The notes under the pieces are model-generated. The model searched no databases, was not told the origin of the DNA, and worked only from the letters and a program-made list of their open reading frames with translations. The translations under genes and the position numbers were made by a program. Below are positions 36,536 to 45,308 of a stretch of 64,000 nucleotides of DNA, piece after piece (the first letter of the stretch is position 1; every line of letters starts with the position of its first letter). Source of the DNA: Bacillota bacterium (lineage in GTDB: Bacteria; Bacillota; Bacilli; Paenibacillales; Paenibacillaceae); contig JAEWAQ010000049.1 of NCBI GenBank assembly GCA_023391635.1, positions 99,403-163,402 on the forward strand, written 5' to 3'.

Positions 36536-37147
36536 TCATGAACCGTATGCCAGTGTGCCAAACCAGGATCTTAGCTTGTACCAGGCCCAATCGATCGCCC
36601 GATCGACTTCTTGCACATGGCCTGCAATATGGGCAGTAGAAGCTAGCGTAACGCTTCCGTCGATGACTGTCAAGTTTCCGCGGACGCTGCCCAGCACTTT
36701 GGCGCTGCCATTCGTGATCGTCAGATCGCCATTCACTTCTTTGCCCTCCGGCACGATGACGGTCGTCCCTTGGTATTCGAGCACGTCCAGATCGGCTCCC
36801 GCTACCGATAATTGTTGATCTTGGTTCCACATCGCCACGAAGCTGGACAACATCACGATGAGGAACAACGCAGCCGCGGACAGCGCGGGATGCCGGCGAA
36901 CCCAACCCGTCCAGGCCGCCGGGCGCCTCGATTTGGGCAAGGCGTTCAGAATGCGGGATTCAAGCCCGGACGGCGTCTCGGCAACCGGGAAAGCCGTACA
37001 GAGGGATTCCGTTCTGGACAACTCGTCAAACCGTACGCTGCATGCCTTGCATGCGTTCAGATGTTCCCTCAGGGCAGTCGCTTCCCCGCGCCCCAGATCT
37101 CCATCCAAATACTCATGCATCCAATTGGCAGCCATTTTGCAGTTCAT
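36536..37147 (-). CDS. rsiW: anti-sigma-W factor with bactofilin-like ectodomain
   Basis: 203 residues. The N-terminal zinc-binding anti-sigma (ZAS) domain has Cys3 and H29-x3-C33-x2-C36 (REHLNACKAC). One membrane helix lies near 83-106. Outside the membrane, residues 125-185 read VNGDLTITNGSAKVLGSV and GNLTVIDGSVTL, a short beta-helix repeat like polymer-forming bactofilin domains. RsiW holds SigW at the membrane until it is cut by site-1/site-2 proteases. I prefer Met at 37147 (AAGGG 9 bases upstream) over Met at 37156. It lies directly downstream of sigW. Confidence 0.87.
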   Translation of the reverse strand: MNCKMAANWMHEYLDGDLGRGEATALREHLNACKACSVRFDELSRTESLCTAFPVAETPSGLESRILNALPKSRRPAAWTGWVRRHPALSAAALFLIVMLSSFVAMWNQDQQLSVAGADLDVLEYQGTTVIVPEGKEVNGDLTITNGSAKVLGSVRGNLTVIDGSVTLASTAHIAGHVQEVDRAIDWAWYKLRSWFGTLAYGS

Positions 37148-37260
37148 CTCTGCCATCCCTTCCTCTGGTGACGGCGTGCCGGTCCAGGTACGCCATGCGA
37201 ATTGCTCCTATACGATACGATTGAACGGAGAAAAGGTTTCGCCTTATGCCAAGTTGCGTG

Positions 37261-37833
37261 TTACAGCTTATGCTCCAATTTCTTCCTCATGAATTCCCGC
37301 CCGCGATGAACCCTCGTCTTCACGGTCGTCACCGGCATGTTCAGCACGTCGGATATCTCCTGCAGCGACAGATCTTGCAAATATCTGAGCACCATAACCG
37401 ACTTGTACTTGGGGGGCAGCGTCTCCATCGCTTCATGGATGACGCGTTGCGTCTCCGACAGCATGAGCTCGCTCTCCGGCGTTCTGTCATCGCTTGGCAG
37501 CATGGAGTAGCCGTCCAGTCCCTCATGGTCGCTTGATTCCGCATCGAGCGAATACACGTTCTTTCGCTTGCGAAGCCGGTCAATGCACAAGTTCGTGGCG
37601 ATCCGGTAAATCCACGTCGAGAATTTCTGATTCTCGTCATATCGGTCCAGGTTGTGAAAGACACGCAAGAACGTATCCTGTACGACGTCTTCCGCCTCTT
37701 GACGATTGCTCGTCATCCTGTAGCCCAGGTGGTACAGCTTGTCCTTATACAATTCTACAATCTCCGCGAACGCCCGCTGGTCTCCCTTGCGCGCCAGCTT
37801 GGCAAGCCGCGTATCCAATGGCTTCAAAATCAT
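37261..37833 (-). CDS. sigW: RNA polymerase ECF sigma factor SigW
   Basis: 190 residues. Sigma region 2 (KDKLYHLGYRMTSN...AEDVVQDTFLRVF...STWIYRIATNLC) and region 4 (LPPKYKSVMVLRYLQDLSLQEI...PVTTVKTRVHRGREF) are complete. In Bacilli SigW responds to envelope-active antibiotics and is controlled by the adjacent RsiW. The ATG at 37833 overlaps the stop of the upstream EamA gene (ATGA). A TTG two codons later has a better-spaced GAGGA and is an alternative start. No clear TGAAAC/CGTA autoregulatory promoter was seen immediately upstream, so it may be read through from the EamA gene. Confidence 0.92.
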   Translation of the reverse strand: MILKPLDTRLAKLARKGDQRAFAEIVELYKDKLYHLGYRMTSNRQEAEDVVQDTFLRVFHNLDRYDENQKFSTWIYRIATNLCIDRLRKRKNVYSLDAESSDHEGLDGYSMLPSDDRTPESELMLSETQRVIHEAMETLPPKYKSVMVLRYLQDLSLQEISDVLNMPVTTVKTRVHRGREFMRKKLEHKL

Positions 37834-38753
37834 TCCTCGCTTCCCGGCCGTGCGGCGGCCGAATCCGATCGGCGATGCTGCGCCGCGAGGATGCCCACGA
37901 CGATCAACGCTACACCCGCTCCCTGCCACCATGACAGCGGTTCGCCCAATAATACGTATGCAGCCAGTACGGCGACCGGCAGTTCAAGCGATCCGAGCAG
38001 CGCCGCGAGCCCCGCTCCGATTCGCGGAATGCCTGCATTGAAGCAGACGGTCGGCAGTGCGATGCCGAGCAGGCCGAGCAGCAGTCCCCAGGCCGCAAGC
38101 GGTACCGTCGCTCCCTCGGCCGTCCACGTGCCGACGCCTTGGGCCAGCCCGATGAATGCGAGCGATGCGGTCGCCATGACCGCAGACTTGGCGAGCGGCT
38201 CCAAGGATGGAGGGAGAAAGCCCGACAGGAAGAAGAACAGGCTGTAGGAGACGGCCGATAACAAACCGAGCAGCAATCCGGTTCCGTCCCAGTGCCCGAT
38301 GCTTCGTTCCAGGATGCCGACGGCCAGTATCGTGCCCGCGAAGATGAGCAGCACGGCCAGCCATTCGCTTCCCTCAGGCCATCGCCTTGCGCGAATGCTT
38401 TCTAGCAAAATGGTAATCCACGTATATTGAAAAAGCAAGACGATCGCCAGCGACGCGTCGAGCCGGGCTAACGACTGGTTATAAAACAGCGTCGTCAGGG
38501 ATAATCCCGCTATGCCGATTACGGCCAGCAGCACCCAGACGCCCGGACTCATCTTCATGGACAAACGGAATTTGCTCCGAGCCAGCAGTAATGCCCATAG
38601 CATCGCGGCTCCGCCCAGCACTTGCGCGAACGTCAACGCCCGCACGTCCCAGCCGTCCGCGATAGCCGACTTCACGATCGGCGACATCACCCCATAGCTT
38701 GCCGCCCCGAGCAGCACGAGCAATGCCGCCGCCATCGACTTGCTTCTCTTCAT
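37830..38753 (-). CDS. EamA-family (DMT) transporter
   Basis: 307 residues with about ten membrane helices and two EamA repeats. The first begins AAALLVLLGAASYGVMSPIVKSA, and the second ends LPVAVLAAYVLLGEPLSWWQGAGVALIVVGI. DMT exporters move amino acids, metabolites or drugs; the substrate is not predictable. Start taken at MKRSKSMAAAL (38753) with AAGGAGAG upstream; a frame from 38792 starts inside the terminator hairpin. Its stop overlaps the sigW start by 4 bases, an unusual coupling that could tie export to the envelope-stress response. Confidence 0.87.
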   Translation of the reverse strand: MKRSKSMAAALLVLLGAASYGVMSPIVKSAIADGWDVRALTFAQVLGGAAMLWALLLARSKFRLSMKMSPGVWVLLAVIGIAGLSLTTLFYNQSLARLDASLAIVLLFQYTWITILLESIRARRWPEGSEWLAVLLIFAGTILAVGILERSIGHWDGTGLLLGLLSAVSYSLFFFLSGFLPPSLEPLAKSAVMATASLAFIGLAQGVGTWTAEGATVPLAAWGLLLGLLGIALPTVCFNAGIPRIGAGLAALLGSLELPVAVLAAYVLLGEPLSWWQGAGVALIVVGILAAQHRRSDSAAARPGSEE

Positions 38754-38778
38754 GAATCCGCTCGCTCTCCTTATGCGA

Positions 38779-38804
38779 AAGGCCCGGGACATGCCCCGGG
38801 CCCA
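38779..38804 (-). terminator. ppc terminator hairpin
   Basis: On the minus strand GGCCCGGGG and CCCGGGCC form a very stable stem with a short loop followed by TTTCGC. It lies 30 bases after the ppc stop. The U-tract is short, so readthrough into the EamA gene is possible. Confidence 0.6.
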
Positions 38805-38833
38805 GCGTATACATGCAGCGGCAGCCCGGACGA

Positions 38834-41626
38834 TCAGCCCGTATTGCGCAGGCCGGCGGCAATGCCGTTGATCGTGAGCAGCACCTCGCGGAGCAGATCC
38901 GGATCGTCCTTCCCTTGATCGCGCAAGCTGCGAAGCTCTGTCAACAATTCCACTTGCAGGTAGCTCAGGGGATCCACGTACGGATTCCGCAGCCGGATCG
39001 ATTCCTGAATGACCGGCACGTTGTCGAGAATGTCCGCTTGGCCGGTGATGGCGAGAATCATTGCCTGCGTGCGTTCATATTCTTCCTCAATTTGCGAGAA
39101 AATACGATTTCTCACCGTCTCGTCCTTGATCATCCCGGCATATTCCTTGGCGATGAGCAGATCCGCCTTGGCAAGCGCCATCTGCAAGTTGTCCATCAGC
39201 GTCTGGAAGAACGAATATTCGCGGTACATCGTCTGCAGCGTCGCCATCCGGCTTGGATCCTCTTGCACGTAAGCCTGGAATGCGGTGCCCGCCGCATACC
39301 ACGCCGGCAGCAGATAGCGGCTCTGCGTCCAGGAGAACACCCACGGGATGGCCCGCAAATCCTCGAATCGGTCGCTGTTCTTGCGCTTGGAAGGTCTGGA
39401 GCCGATGTTCAGTTCCCCGATCTCCGGCAGCGGCGTCGACTCCCGGAAGAACATCATGAAGTCCGGGTCGCGGAAGATCAAATCCTGATACTTCGTCTGC
39501 GCCTTCTTCGAAATTTCCTCCATAATATCTTGCCACTGCGATTCGGCCGCTTCCTCTTCCGCCGGATGACGGGACAGATAAGCGCCGGTGAGCAGCGCGC
39601 TCGTCGCCTGCTCCAGGCTGCGGTAGGCGATGCCCTTCATCGAATACCGCGAGGACAGCACTTCGCCCTGCTCCGTGATCTTGATGCCGCCGCCGATCGT
39701 ATGGGGAGGCTGCGCCAAGATGCTGCGGTTGAGCGGCATGCCGCCGCGGCCCAGCGCGCCGCCGCGGCCGTGGAAGAACTTCAGCTTGACGCCGTATTCC
39801 TTCGCGGTGCGGGTCAGTTCTTTAAGCGCTATTCGCAACTCCCAGTTGGCCGTCACCATTCCGCCATCCTTGTTGCTGTCGGAATAGCCGAGCATGATCT
39901 CATGCAAATTGTCTGCACTCGCGAGAACCGCCCGGTATACGGGCAATTCGAACAACGTCCGCATAATTCCCGGAGCCGCATGCAAATCATCGACTGTCTC
40001 AAACAGCGGTACGGCCTGAATCGTCGATACGTAAGTACCGTCGTCCAATTCGCGAAGCAATCCGGCTTCCTTGGAGAAAACCATCACTTCCAGCAAATCG
40101 CTCGCCGACTCGGTCATGCTGATCAAGTAAGTCCCGATACAACCGGTGCCGATCGCCTGCTGCGCGCGATGAATGGTCCGATACACTTCGATGATTTCCT
40201 TCGTCGCATCGGACAGCGCCAGAGAAGGCTGTACGAGCTGACGGCGGTCCGCAAGCAGGCCGTGCAGCAATTCGACCTTCTTCGACTCGTCCAGAGCGCG
40301 GTAATCGTCTGCAACACCGGCCAACGCCAGCAATTCCGCCATCGCATTCTCGTGTTCCTTGCTATGCTGGCGAACATCCAGCTGCGCAAGATGGAAGCCG
40401 AACAGCTCCACCTGGCGAATCATCTTCTTGATCAGCGTGTCGGCAACGTAGTCGGCAAAATGATGACGCAAGCTGCGATCGATAATACGCAGGTCGTGAA
40501 TGAGCTCCTCCGGCTGGCGGTAACACTTGTTCGTCCCAATCAAAGTCTCGTCCCGCATGTTCGCCAGCTTCTGGCGCATGTACGTCAATTTGATTCGGTA
40601 CGGCTCCTGGTCGTTCGTCCAAGGATCGACAGCCAGCAATTGGATGTTGTTCCGATCCTCTTCGATGGATGCAAGCAGTTCTTCCGATACGCGAATGATC
40701 GTCGTGCTGAAGCTCATTTGACCCTTCAGAACTTTAATGGCTTCGTCATACTTATAGATTGCCAGGTTGCGCTGCATCTGAATCGTCTGCCACGTTACAT
40801 CTGCCGTAACGGACGGATTGCCGTCGCGGTCGCCGCCGATCCAGGAACCGAAGCGCAAGTAGACGGGCGTATGCCATTTCTGCTCCGGGTAAAATTTAGC
40901 CAGACAGCGTTCCAACTCATCGTAAACGTCGGGCAACACGTCGAACAGCGTTTCGTGAAAATAATACATGCCGTTGCGCACTTCGTCGAGCACGGTCGGC
41001 TTGCGGTCGCGCAATTCGTCAGTTTGCCAGAGCGTCAAAACTTCATTAAGCAACTGATCGCGCAGCTTCTCCCGTTCCCTGTAAGTCAAAGTGGGATTAT
41101 CCATTTCGATCACTTGGTCCGCAATCCGCTTATGAATGTCCAGCACGGCGCGGCGCGTCGCTTCCGTCGGGTGCGCGGTCATGACGAGCTCCAGTGAGAT
41201 GTCGCCGAGCATTTCGCCAATCTCTTCGACCGGGATATTCTTCTCCTTCAGATCCTGAACGACGCTCTCGATCGAACCGGGTTGCACCGCATCCCCGGAA
41301 GATCGCTCATAATCCCGTTTGCGGCGAATGCGGTGGTTCTGTTCCGCGATGTTAACTAGCTGGAAATAAATAGCGAAAGCCCGAATCACCTGATGTCTGA
41401 TGTTCGGCTTCATCGTGCGAATCGTCGCAACGAATTCCTCGTACAATTCCGGCATGAACTCGGCGCGCAACGCCTTGCTCATTTCCCTGATTCTCTCCAC
41501 ATGATCCAACAACTCGCGTCCGCCCTGGTGGACCAACACTTCCCCAAGAATGTTGCCGAGGAAGCGAACATCCCGTCTGAGCAGATGATTGGACGAAGAT
41601 CGTCCCGACACAGCCAAGTCCGTCAT
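38834..41626 (-). CDS. ppc: phosphoenolpyruvate carboxylase
   Basis: 930 residues, full length. Carboxylates PEP to oxaloacetate in the cytoplasm, refilling the TCA cycle. Signature residues are present: catalytic His in VMTAHPTEATRR (about 147), GGDRDGNP, a C-terminal catalytic region with MLGYSDSNKDGG and FHGRGGALGRGG, and the terminal NTG. ATG at 41626 with GAGGT 7 bases upstream; an extension to 41659 has no ribosome site. Monocistronic between a terminator on each side. Confidence 0.97.
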   Translation of the reverse strand: MTDLAVSGRSSSNHLLRRDVRFLGNILGEVLVHQGGRELLDHVERIREMSKALRAEFMPELYEEFVATIRTMKPNIRHQVIRAFAIYFQLVNIAEQNHRIRRKRDYERSSGDAVQPGSIESVVQDLKEKNIPVEEIGEMLGDISLELVMTAHPTEATRRAVLDIHKRIADQVIEMDNPTLTYREREKLRDQLLNEVLTLWQTDELRDRKPTVLDEVRNGMYYFHETLFDVLPDVYDELERCLAKFYPEQKWHTPVYLRFGSWIGGDRDGNPSVTADVTWQTIQMQRNLAIYKYDEAIKVLKGQMSFSTTIIRVSEELLASIEEDRNNIQLLAVDPWTNDQEPYRIKLTYMRQKLANMRDETLIGTNKCYRQPEELIHDLRIIDRSLRHHFADYVADTLIKKMIRQVELFGFHLAQLDVRQHSKEHENAMAELLALAGVADDYRALDESKKVELLHGLLADRRQLVQPSLALSDATKEIIEVYRTIHRAQQAIGTGCIGTYLISMTESASDLLEVMVFSKEAGLLRELDDGTYVSTIQAVPLFETVDDLHAAPGIMRTLFELPVYRAVLASADNLHEIMLGYSDSNKDGGMVTANWELRIALKELTRTAKEYGVKLKFFHGRGGALGRGGMPLNRSILAQPPHTIGGGIKITEQGEVLSSRYSMKGIAYRSLEQATSALLTGAYLSRHPAEEEAAESQWQDIMEEISKKAQTKYQDLIFRDPDFMMFFRESTPLPEIGELNIGSRPSKRKNSDRFEDLRAIPWVFSWTQSRYLLPAWYAAGTAFQAYVQEDPSRMATLQTMYREYSFFQTLMDNLQMALAKADLLIAKEYAGMIKDETVRNRIFSQIEEEYERTQAMILAITGQADILDNVPVIQESIRLRNPYVDPLSYLQVELLTELRSLRDQGKDDPDLLREVLLTINGIAAGLRNTG

Positions 41627-41772
41627 CGCATTCACCTCTAGTTCCGACTGCTGGCACACAAATCGATTGCGGTCAGTCGCCGTGCATATTTAAGTACTCG
41701 ATCAACAATAATTCTCCATCTAAATATATTACTACATTCGCCCGCGAAAATCTCCTTCTTATTTGGAAAGAA

Positions 41773-41819
41773 TGCAAAAAGCCTCCCCTAAGTCGGGATG
41801 AACCGACCTGGCGGAGGCG
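41773..41819 (-). terminator. terminator of cotF-like gene
   Basis: GCCTCC at 41781-41786 pairs with GGAGGC at 41813-41818 and an inner GTCGG/CCGAC stem. On the minus strand it is followed by TTTTT. It ends the spore coat gene; ppc begins beyond it. Confidence 0.85.
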
Positions 41820-41855
41820 ATTGCTGTCAAAGATTGGTTGATGCTGCTGGCGAAA

Positions 41856-42503
41856 TTATTGTCTATATGCGATTCCCGGATTCGAATTCAGGTTCGGGTT
41901 GGCATTCACATTCGGATTCGCCGTGTTCATCATATTCGCCGGGGCCGGCTGATAGGTGTTCAAGTAAGTTTGCGTTGTCTGCTCTTGCAAGGTCGGGACT
42001 TGATACATGCCTTGTTGGTTCATGAACAGGAACGTCTCGTAAGCGTGGTTCGCGCAGGCGTGAGCGCAGTTCAACATCATCGTGCGCAAATTCGGGTCCG
42101 CGCATTCCAGCGCTGCTGTCATGGCGTTGCGCGCTCCGTTCTTATGACAGATCAGCATGGCGGAAGAAATCTCCCAATCTGAGAACGCCGTGTTCGATTC
42201 CGGTGAATGCTGGGCAGGCTGGCGCAGTCCATATTGAATTTGCGCATTCTGCATCATGCCTCCGGCCTGCATCGGCATCGGCTCCTGCTGCTGGATCATC
42301 CGGAAAGAACCGTTGCCTCCCCCTTGCGTATATTGGACAATTTCGTTGTAGGATGCGATGGCATGCTGGCGATGACGGATAATCATATCCTTCAATTGCG
42401 GGTTGCTAGCTTCCTTGGCGTACAGATTGTGATGACTGATCTCATTGATCATCGACATCAGCATTTCATGCGTCTCGATTACTTCATGCGCTCCGAACTT
42501 CAT
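41856..42503 (-). CDS. CotF-like spore coat protein
   Basis: 215 residues. Helical ferritin-like start (HEVIETHEMLMSMINEISHHNLYAKEASNPQLKDMI) and a second helical half (SDWEISSAMLICHKNGARNAMTAALECADPNLRTMMLNCAHACANHAYETF) match CotF/YhcQ-type coat proteins. The C-terminus is Asn/Pro-rich and low-complexity (NPNVNANPNLNSNPG). The protein is probably deposited on the spore, which marks the organism as spore-forming. Start ATG 42503 with GGAG 10 bases upstream; a GTG three codons earlier overlaps the ribosome site. Confidence 0.85.
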   Translation of the reverse strand: MKFGAHEVIETHEMLMSMINEISHHNLYAKEASNPQLKDMIIRHRQHAIASYNEIVQYTQGGGNGSFRMIQQQEPMPMQAGGMMQNAQIQYGLRQPAQHSPESNTAFSDWEISSAMLICHKNGARNAMTAALECADPNLRTMMLNCAHACANHAYETFLFMNQQGMYQVPTLQEQTTQTYLNTYQPAPANMMNTANPNVNANPNLNSNPGIAYRQ

Positions 42504-42644
42504 AGGGGGCACGCTCCTTGGCTAGTTTGATTTTGGTCTGCCAAAGAATTATGTTTCCTCCAACTTCGGAATATATTCGTCTTTTGCCCCATAACTGCCC
42601 TTTTTCACAAAGTGTTCTGCCTAGGCTCCATTGTCGTCGAATCC

Positions 42645-42679
42645 TGAAAATAAAAAGAAAGCTTACCACAGTAAGCTTC
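42645..42679 (-). terminator. terminator of four-gene tRNA operon
   Basis: AGCTTAC (42660-42666), loop TGTG on the minus strand, GTAAGCT (42671-42677), followed on the minus strand by TTTCTTTTTATTTT. It lies about 20 bases past the last tRNA. Confidence 0.85.
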
Positions 42680-42695
42680 CGAGAGATGTTTTACA

Positions 42696-42769
42696 TGGAG
42701 CGGGTGATGGGAATCGAACCCACGCTATTAGCTTGGAAGGCTAAAGTTCTACCATTGAACTACACCCGC
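42696..42769 (-). tRNA. tRNA-Gly (UCC)
   Basis: Cloverleaf read on the minus strand: acceptor GCGGGTG, TTCGATTC T-loop, anticodon loop CTTCCAA with UCC, CCA encoded at 42696-42698. Last gene of the four-tRNA operon. Confidence 0.95.
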
Positions 42770-42787
42770 ATAAATCGATGAAATTGA

Positions 42788-42864
42788 TGGTCGGGACGAC
42801 ACGATTTGAACATGCGACCCCCTGGTCCCAAACCAGGTGCTCTACCAAGCTGAGCTACGTCCCG
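42788..42864 (-). tRNA. tRNA-Pro (UGG)
   Basis: Acceptor CGGGACG/CGTCCCG, anticodon stem CCTGG/CCAGG with loop TTTGGGA (anticodon UGG), TTCAAAT T-loop, CCA encoded. Confidence 0.95.
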
Positions 42865-42899
42865 TCATGATGCAACTTCATCGGCCAGTTGATATGAAC

Positions 42900-42976
42900 T
42901 GGCGCGCCCTGAGAGATTCGAACTCCCGGCCTTTAGATTCGTAGTCTAACGCTCTATCCAGCTGAGCTAAGGGCGC
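42900..42976 (-). tRNA. tRNA-Arg (ACG)
   Basis: Acceptor GCGCCCT/AGGGCGC, anticodon loop CTACGAA (anticodon ACG, wobble A expected to become inosine), TTCGAAT T-loop, CCA encoded. Confidence 0.95.
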
Positions 42977-42983
42977 AAAATAA

Positions 42984-43058
42984 TGGAGCGGACGAAGGGA
43001 TTCGAACCCTCGACCCTCGCCTTGGCAAGGCGATGCTCTACCACTGAGCCACGTCCGC
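42984..43058 (-). tRNA. tRNA-Gly (GCC)
   Basis: Acceptor GCGGACG/CGTCCGC, anticodon loop TTGCCAA (anticodon GCC), TTCGAAT T-loop, CCA encoded. First gene of the operon. Confidence 0.95.
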
Positions 43059-43125
43059 ATGATCTCGGCTTTCCGAGCATGATTTCGCAGGTACCTGTTC
43101 CTCATGCCTCAAAAGCGACCTTTTT

Positions 43126-43154
43126 ATAATAGCAACTTTCGCGGCGGAATGCAA
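43126..43154 (-). promoter_or_regulatory. promoter of Gly-Arg-Pro-Gly tRNA operon
   Basis: On the minus strand TTGCAT (43149-43154), 17-base spacer, TATTAT (43126-43131), about 65 bases before the first tRNA. So this tRNA array does not depend on the rrn operon at the right end of the window. Confidence 0.65.
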
Positions 43155-43186
43155 GTTGTTTTTTTACAGCTATTTTTTTGCAGCAT

Positions 43187-43220
43187 GCACCGCGCATTCC
43201 GGCTTCGGAACGCGCGGTGC
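43187..43220 (-). terminator. GC-rich hairpin after GHL6-like gene
   Basis: Two 14-base arms (43187-43200 and 43207-43220) pair with a single mismatch around a 6-base loop, starting 7 bases after the glycosidase stop. On the minus strand the following bases are A-rich rather than T-rich; a T-run follows only on the plus strand side. Terminator-like without a proper U-tract. Confidence 0.55.
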
Positions 43221-43226
43221 AAATGC

Positions 43227-45281
43227 TTACACAATCTCCAGTATCGTATGAATATGCACCTTCGGCACCGTCACTTCCACTCCGTCGGCCGTGTCCGTCA
43301 GCGTCAACGAAACGTTCTCCGGCAGCTGCCTGACGCCGGCGATGTGACGGTCGCGGAAAATGACTTTCACATCGTGCACCGGGTTGATCTGCTCGATCGG
43401 ATCGTACAAGGCATCCTTCCGGCTGCCCGTATGGCCATTCTGAAAGTTGAGCAGATGCAAGTACCGCTTTCCTTGCTTCTCCATCATGTTTGCTTCAACG
43501 CTCGGCGGCGCTTCGATGAAGAAAGGCCGCTTGCGGTCGATCATTCGCAGCGCATTGTTGATAATCCGTTTCAGCCAGAAGTGATTGTGCCGCCAGTAGG
43601 TGCCGAAGATCGGAGCCGCGACGTAGATCGCCTGACCTTCGCCGTAGCGGTTCGCGGAGATCGCCGGAAACTCGCTGGCCCGCCCTGCCGGTGGAATCGG
43701 ATGGCGGAACGCCCGCCGCGGCGCGGGAACCGTCAACGGCCACAGGATCCGGCTCCAGGTTTCGGCGGTCGTTGGCTTCACCTTCAGGAACGCTCCGTCA
43801 ATCAGCTGCGGGATGGCGGCTATCCCCGACCATAACTCCTCGTGTTCCGACAAATACGCAAACGGGTATGGCGTGCGGTCCAAGTAGCGGACGCCCAGGA
43901 CGTCGGCCAGCGCGAAATCCCGCGACGCTCCTTCCGGTCGCAGCGATGCTTCGCCTGCCGCGAGCAGCAGGCCTCCGTTCCGCACGAAGTCGGCGATCCG
44001 TTGCGCAGACCGTTCGCTGAGCTGCACGGTTTCGGGCAAGACGACGACGCGATAGGCCGACAGATCCGGAAAATCGTCGTTATGGTATATGTCGAATTGA
44101 TGATGCCCTTCGATCAGCATTTTCACTGCGCCCAGCGTAGCCGCATCGGGCGGTTCGTAATACCAATTGCCGGGAAAGTGGCCGATCAGCGCCATATGCT
44201 TCACGCTCGCGGCTTCGATGCAAGCCTGCTCCCTCTCCTCGACGAAGGAGAACACTTCCCCGATGACGTCGTACACGCCGCTTTGCAGCGTACCGTCAGG
44301 CAGCACCTGGTCTCCGATATTGATGATGCCGCCGTTGGCCATGATAGCCGCCGTTTCGTACTTCAGTTGCTCGGCCGTCTTGCAGCTCATCAGTCCCCAG
44401 CCTTCCGTGAAGCGGACGGTCATGATCTGAACGGGAACCGGCAAGTTGCGGACGAACCGCGAACGGAACGAGTGGCACAGGAACGTGCCGGAAGCCGGCT
44501 GGGATTCCCATAGCCCGTAATCGCTCGTGGCGTTGATCTCCGGGGGCTCCCCCATCTTCCATGCGCCGTTGCAATTGACGAGCACTTCCGGCCGGATCGA
44601 CTTGATCAGATCGTAGATCTCCTGCATGCATCGCGCCGCGCTGTTGATGCCAAACCGCATCACCGCTGCCCGATCCGCTTCAAGCCGTTCGAGCGTCAGC
44701 TCCAGGCCGGTCTCCTCGCGGAATTTCTTCTTGCAGTACGGACAGAAGCAATAATGACCGAACAGATAGGGAATGTCGAACAAATAGCCATCCATGGCAT
44801 ATTTCTCGGTAATCTCCCGAACCTGGGGAAGCACCAGTTCCTCGCGGTACGGACTGTTGATGCAGGGAAGCTCCCATACGGTGCCTTTGCCCCCCCGCGG
44901 TTGCCCCTTCTCGTCGATCTGGTACCAGTCCGGATTGTGCTCCACCGCATAAGCATCCGTACCCAGCGAGTAGTAGGCGATCACTTTGATCCCATGCTTG
45001 CGTGCTTCCTCCAGCACCTCGCCGAAGAAATCCTCCTTCAGCCCGCTATGCTTGTGTCCGACTGTGTTGTCATAGAAGGCGTTGCCGAAATGACATTTCG
45101 TGAAAACACCGATTACATTCACCTTCGCGCGTACGAATTCCGCGACGAATTCCTTGGCGTTGAACGCCTTGATCGCATCCTGGGGAAACTCCGGCATATG
45201 AAAGTCCACATGCACCTGGCGGATATGGCTCGTAAACCAATGGTTCGCATCCTGCCGCTCATTGTTCGCTATCACCGGCAA
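43227..45281 (-). CDS. GHL6-type glycoside-hydrolase-like protein with glutamine-amidotransferase-like trimerisation domain
   Basis: 684 residues. The N-terminal TIM barrel (about 18-330) has HIRQVHVDFHMPEFP, VNVIGVFTKCHFGN, KVIAYYSLGTDAYAVEHNPDW and MDGYLFDIP, a pattern of hypothetical glycosyl hydrolase family GHL6 and distant GH29/GH42 relatives. Asp in YLFDIP and Glu in LWESQP are candidate catalytic residues. Residues 370-560 look like the GH42 middle (beta-galactosidase trimerisation) domain (VVVLPETVQLS, NGGLLLAAGEAS). No signal peptide, so it acts on imported sugar. A Cys pair HYCFCPYCKKKF may bind metal. Last gene after binding protein and sulfatase in the glycan module. Activity unknown. 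Confidence 0.75.
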   Translation of the reverse strand: MPVIANNERQDANHWFTSHIRQVHVDFHMPEFPQDAIKAFNAKEFVAEFVRAKVNVIGVFTKCHFGNAFYDNTVGHKHSGLKEDFFGEVLEEARKHGIKVIAYYSLGTDAYAVEHNPDWYQIDEKGQPRGGKGTVWELPCINSPYREELVLPQVREITEKYAMDGYLFDIPYLFGHYCFCPYCKKKFREETGLELTLERLEADRAAVMRFGINSAARCMQEIYDLIKSIRPEVLVNCNGAWKMGEPPEINATSDYGLWESQPASGTFLCHSFRSRFVRNLPVPVQIMTVRFTEGWGLMSCKTAEQLKYETAAIMANGGIINIGDQVLPDGTLQSGVYDVIGEVFSFVEEREQACIEAASVKHMALIGHFPGNWYYEPPDAATLGAVKMLIEGHHQFDIYHNDDFPDLSAYRVVVLPETVQLSERSAQRIADFVRNGGLLLAAGEASLRPEGASRDFALADVLGVRYLDRTPYPFAYLSEHEELWSGIAAIPQLIDGAFLKVKPTTAETWSRILWPLTVPAPRRAFRHPIPPAGRASEFPAISANRYGEGQAIYVAAPIFGTYWRHNHFWLKRIINNALRMIDRKRPFFIEAPPSVEANMMEKQGKRYLHLLNFQNGHTGSRKDALYDPIEQINPVHDVKVIFRDRHIAGVRQLPENVSLTLTDTADGVEVTVPKVHIHTILEIV

Positions 45282-45308
45282 CCTGTCACCTCGCGATATC
45301 TTGTCATT

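Noticed and set aside
37042..37260. TGAAAC/CGTA SigW promoter near sigW and rsiW
   Set aside because: No properly spaced match was found in the short regions inspected; one TGAAAC...CGTA pair near 36330 on the plus strand has an 11-base spacer, which is too short.
38813..41197. 794-codon plus-strand ORF opposite ppc
   Set aside because: Composition typical of an antisense frame (Arg, His, Gln, Leu-rich), no ribosome site; ppc motifs are complete on the minus strand.
42878..43105. 75-codon ORF over the tRNA genes
   Set aside because: It is translation of tRNA-Arg and tRNA-Gly sequence.
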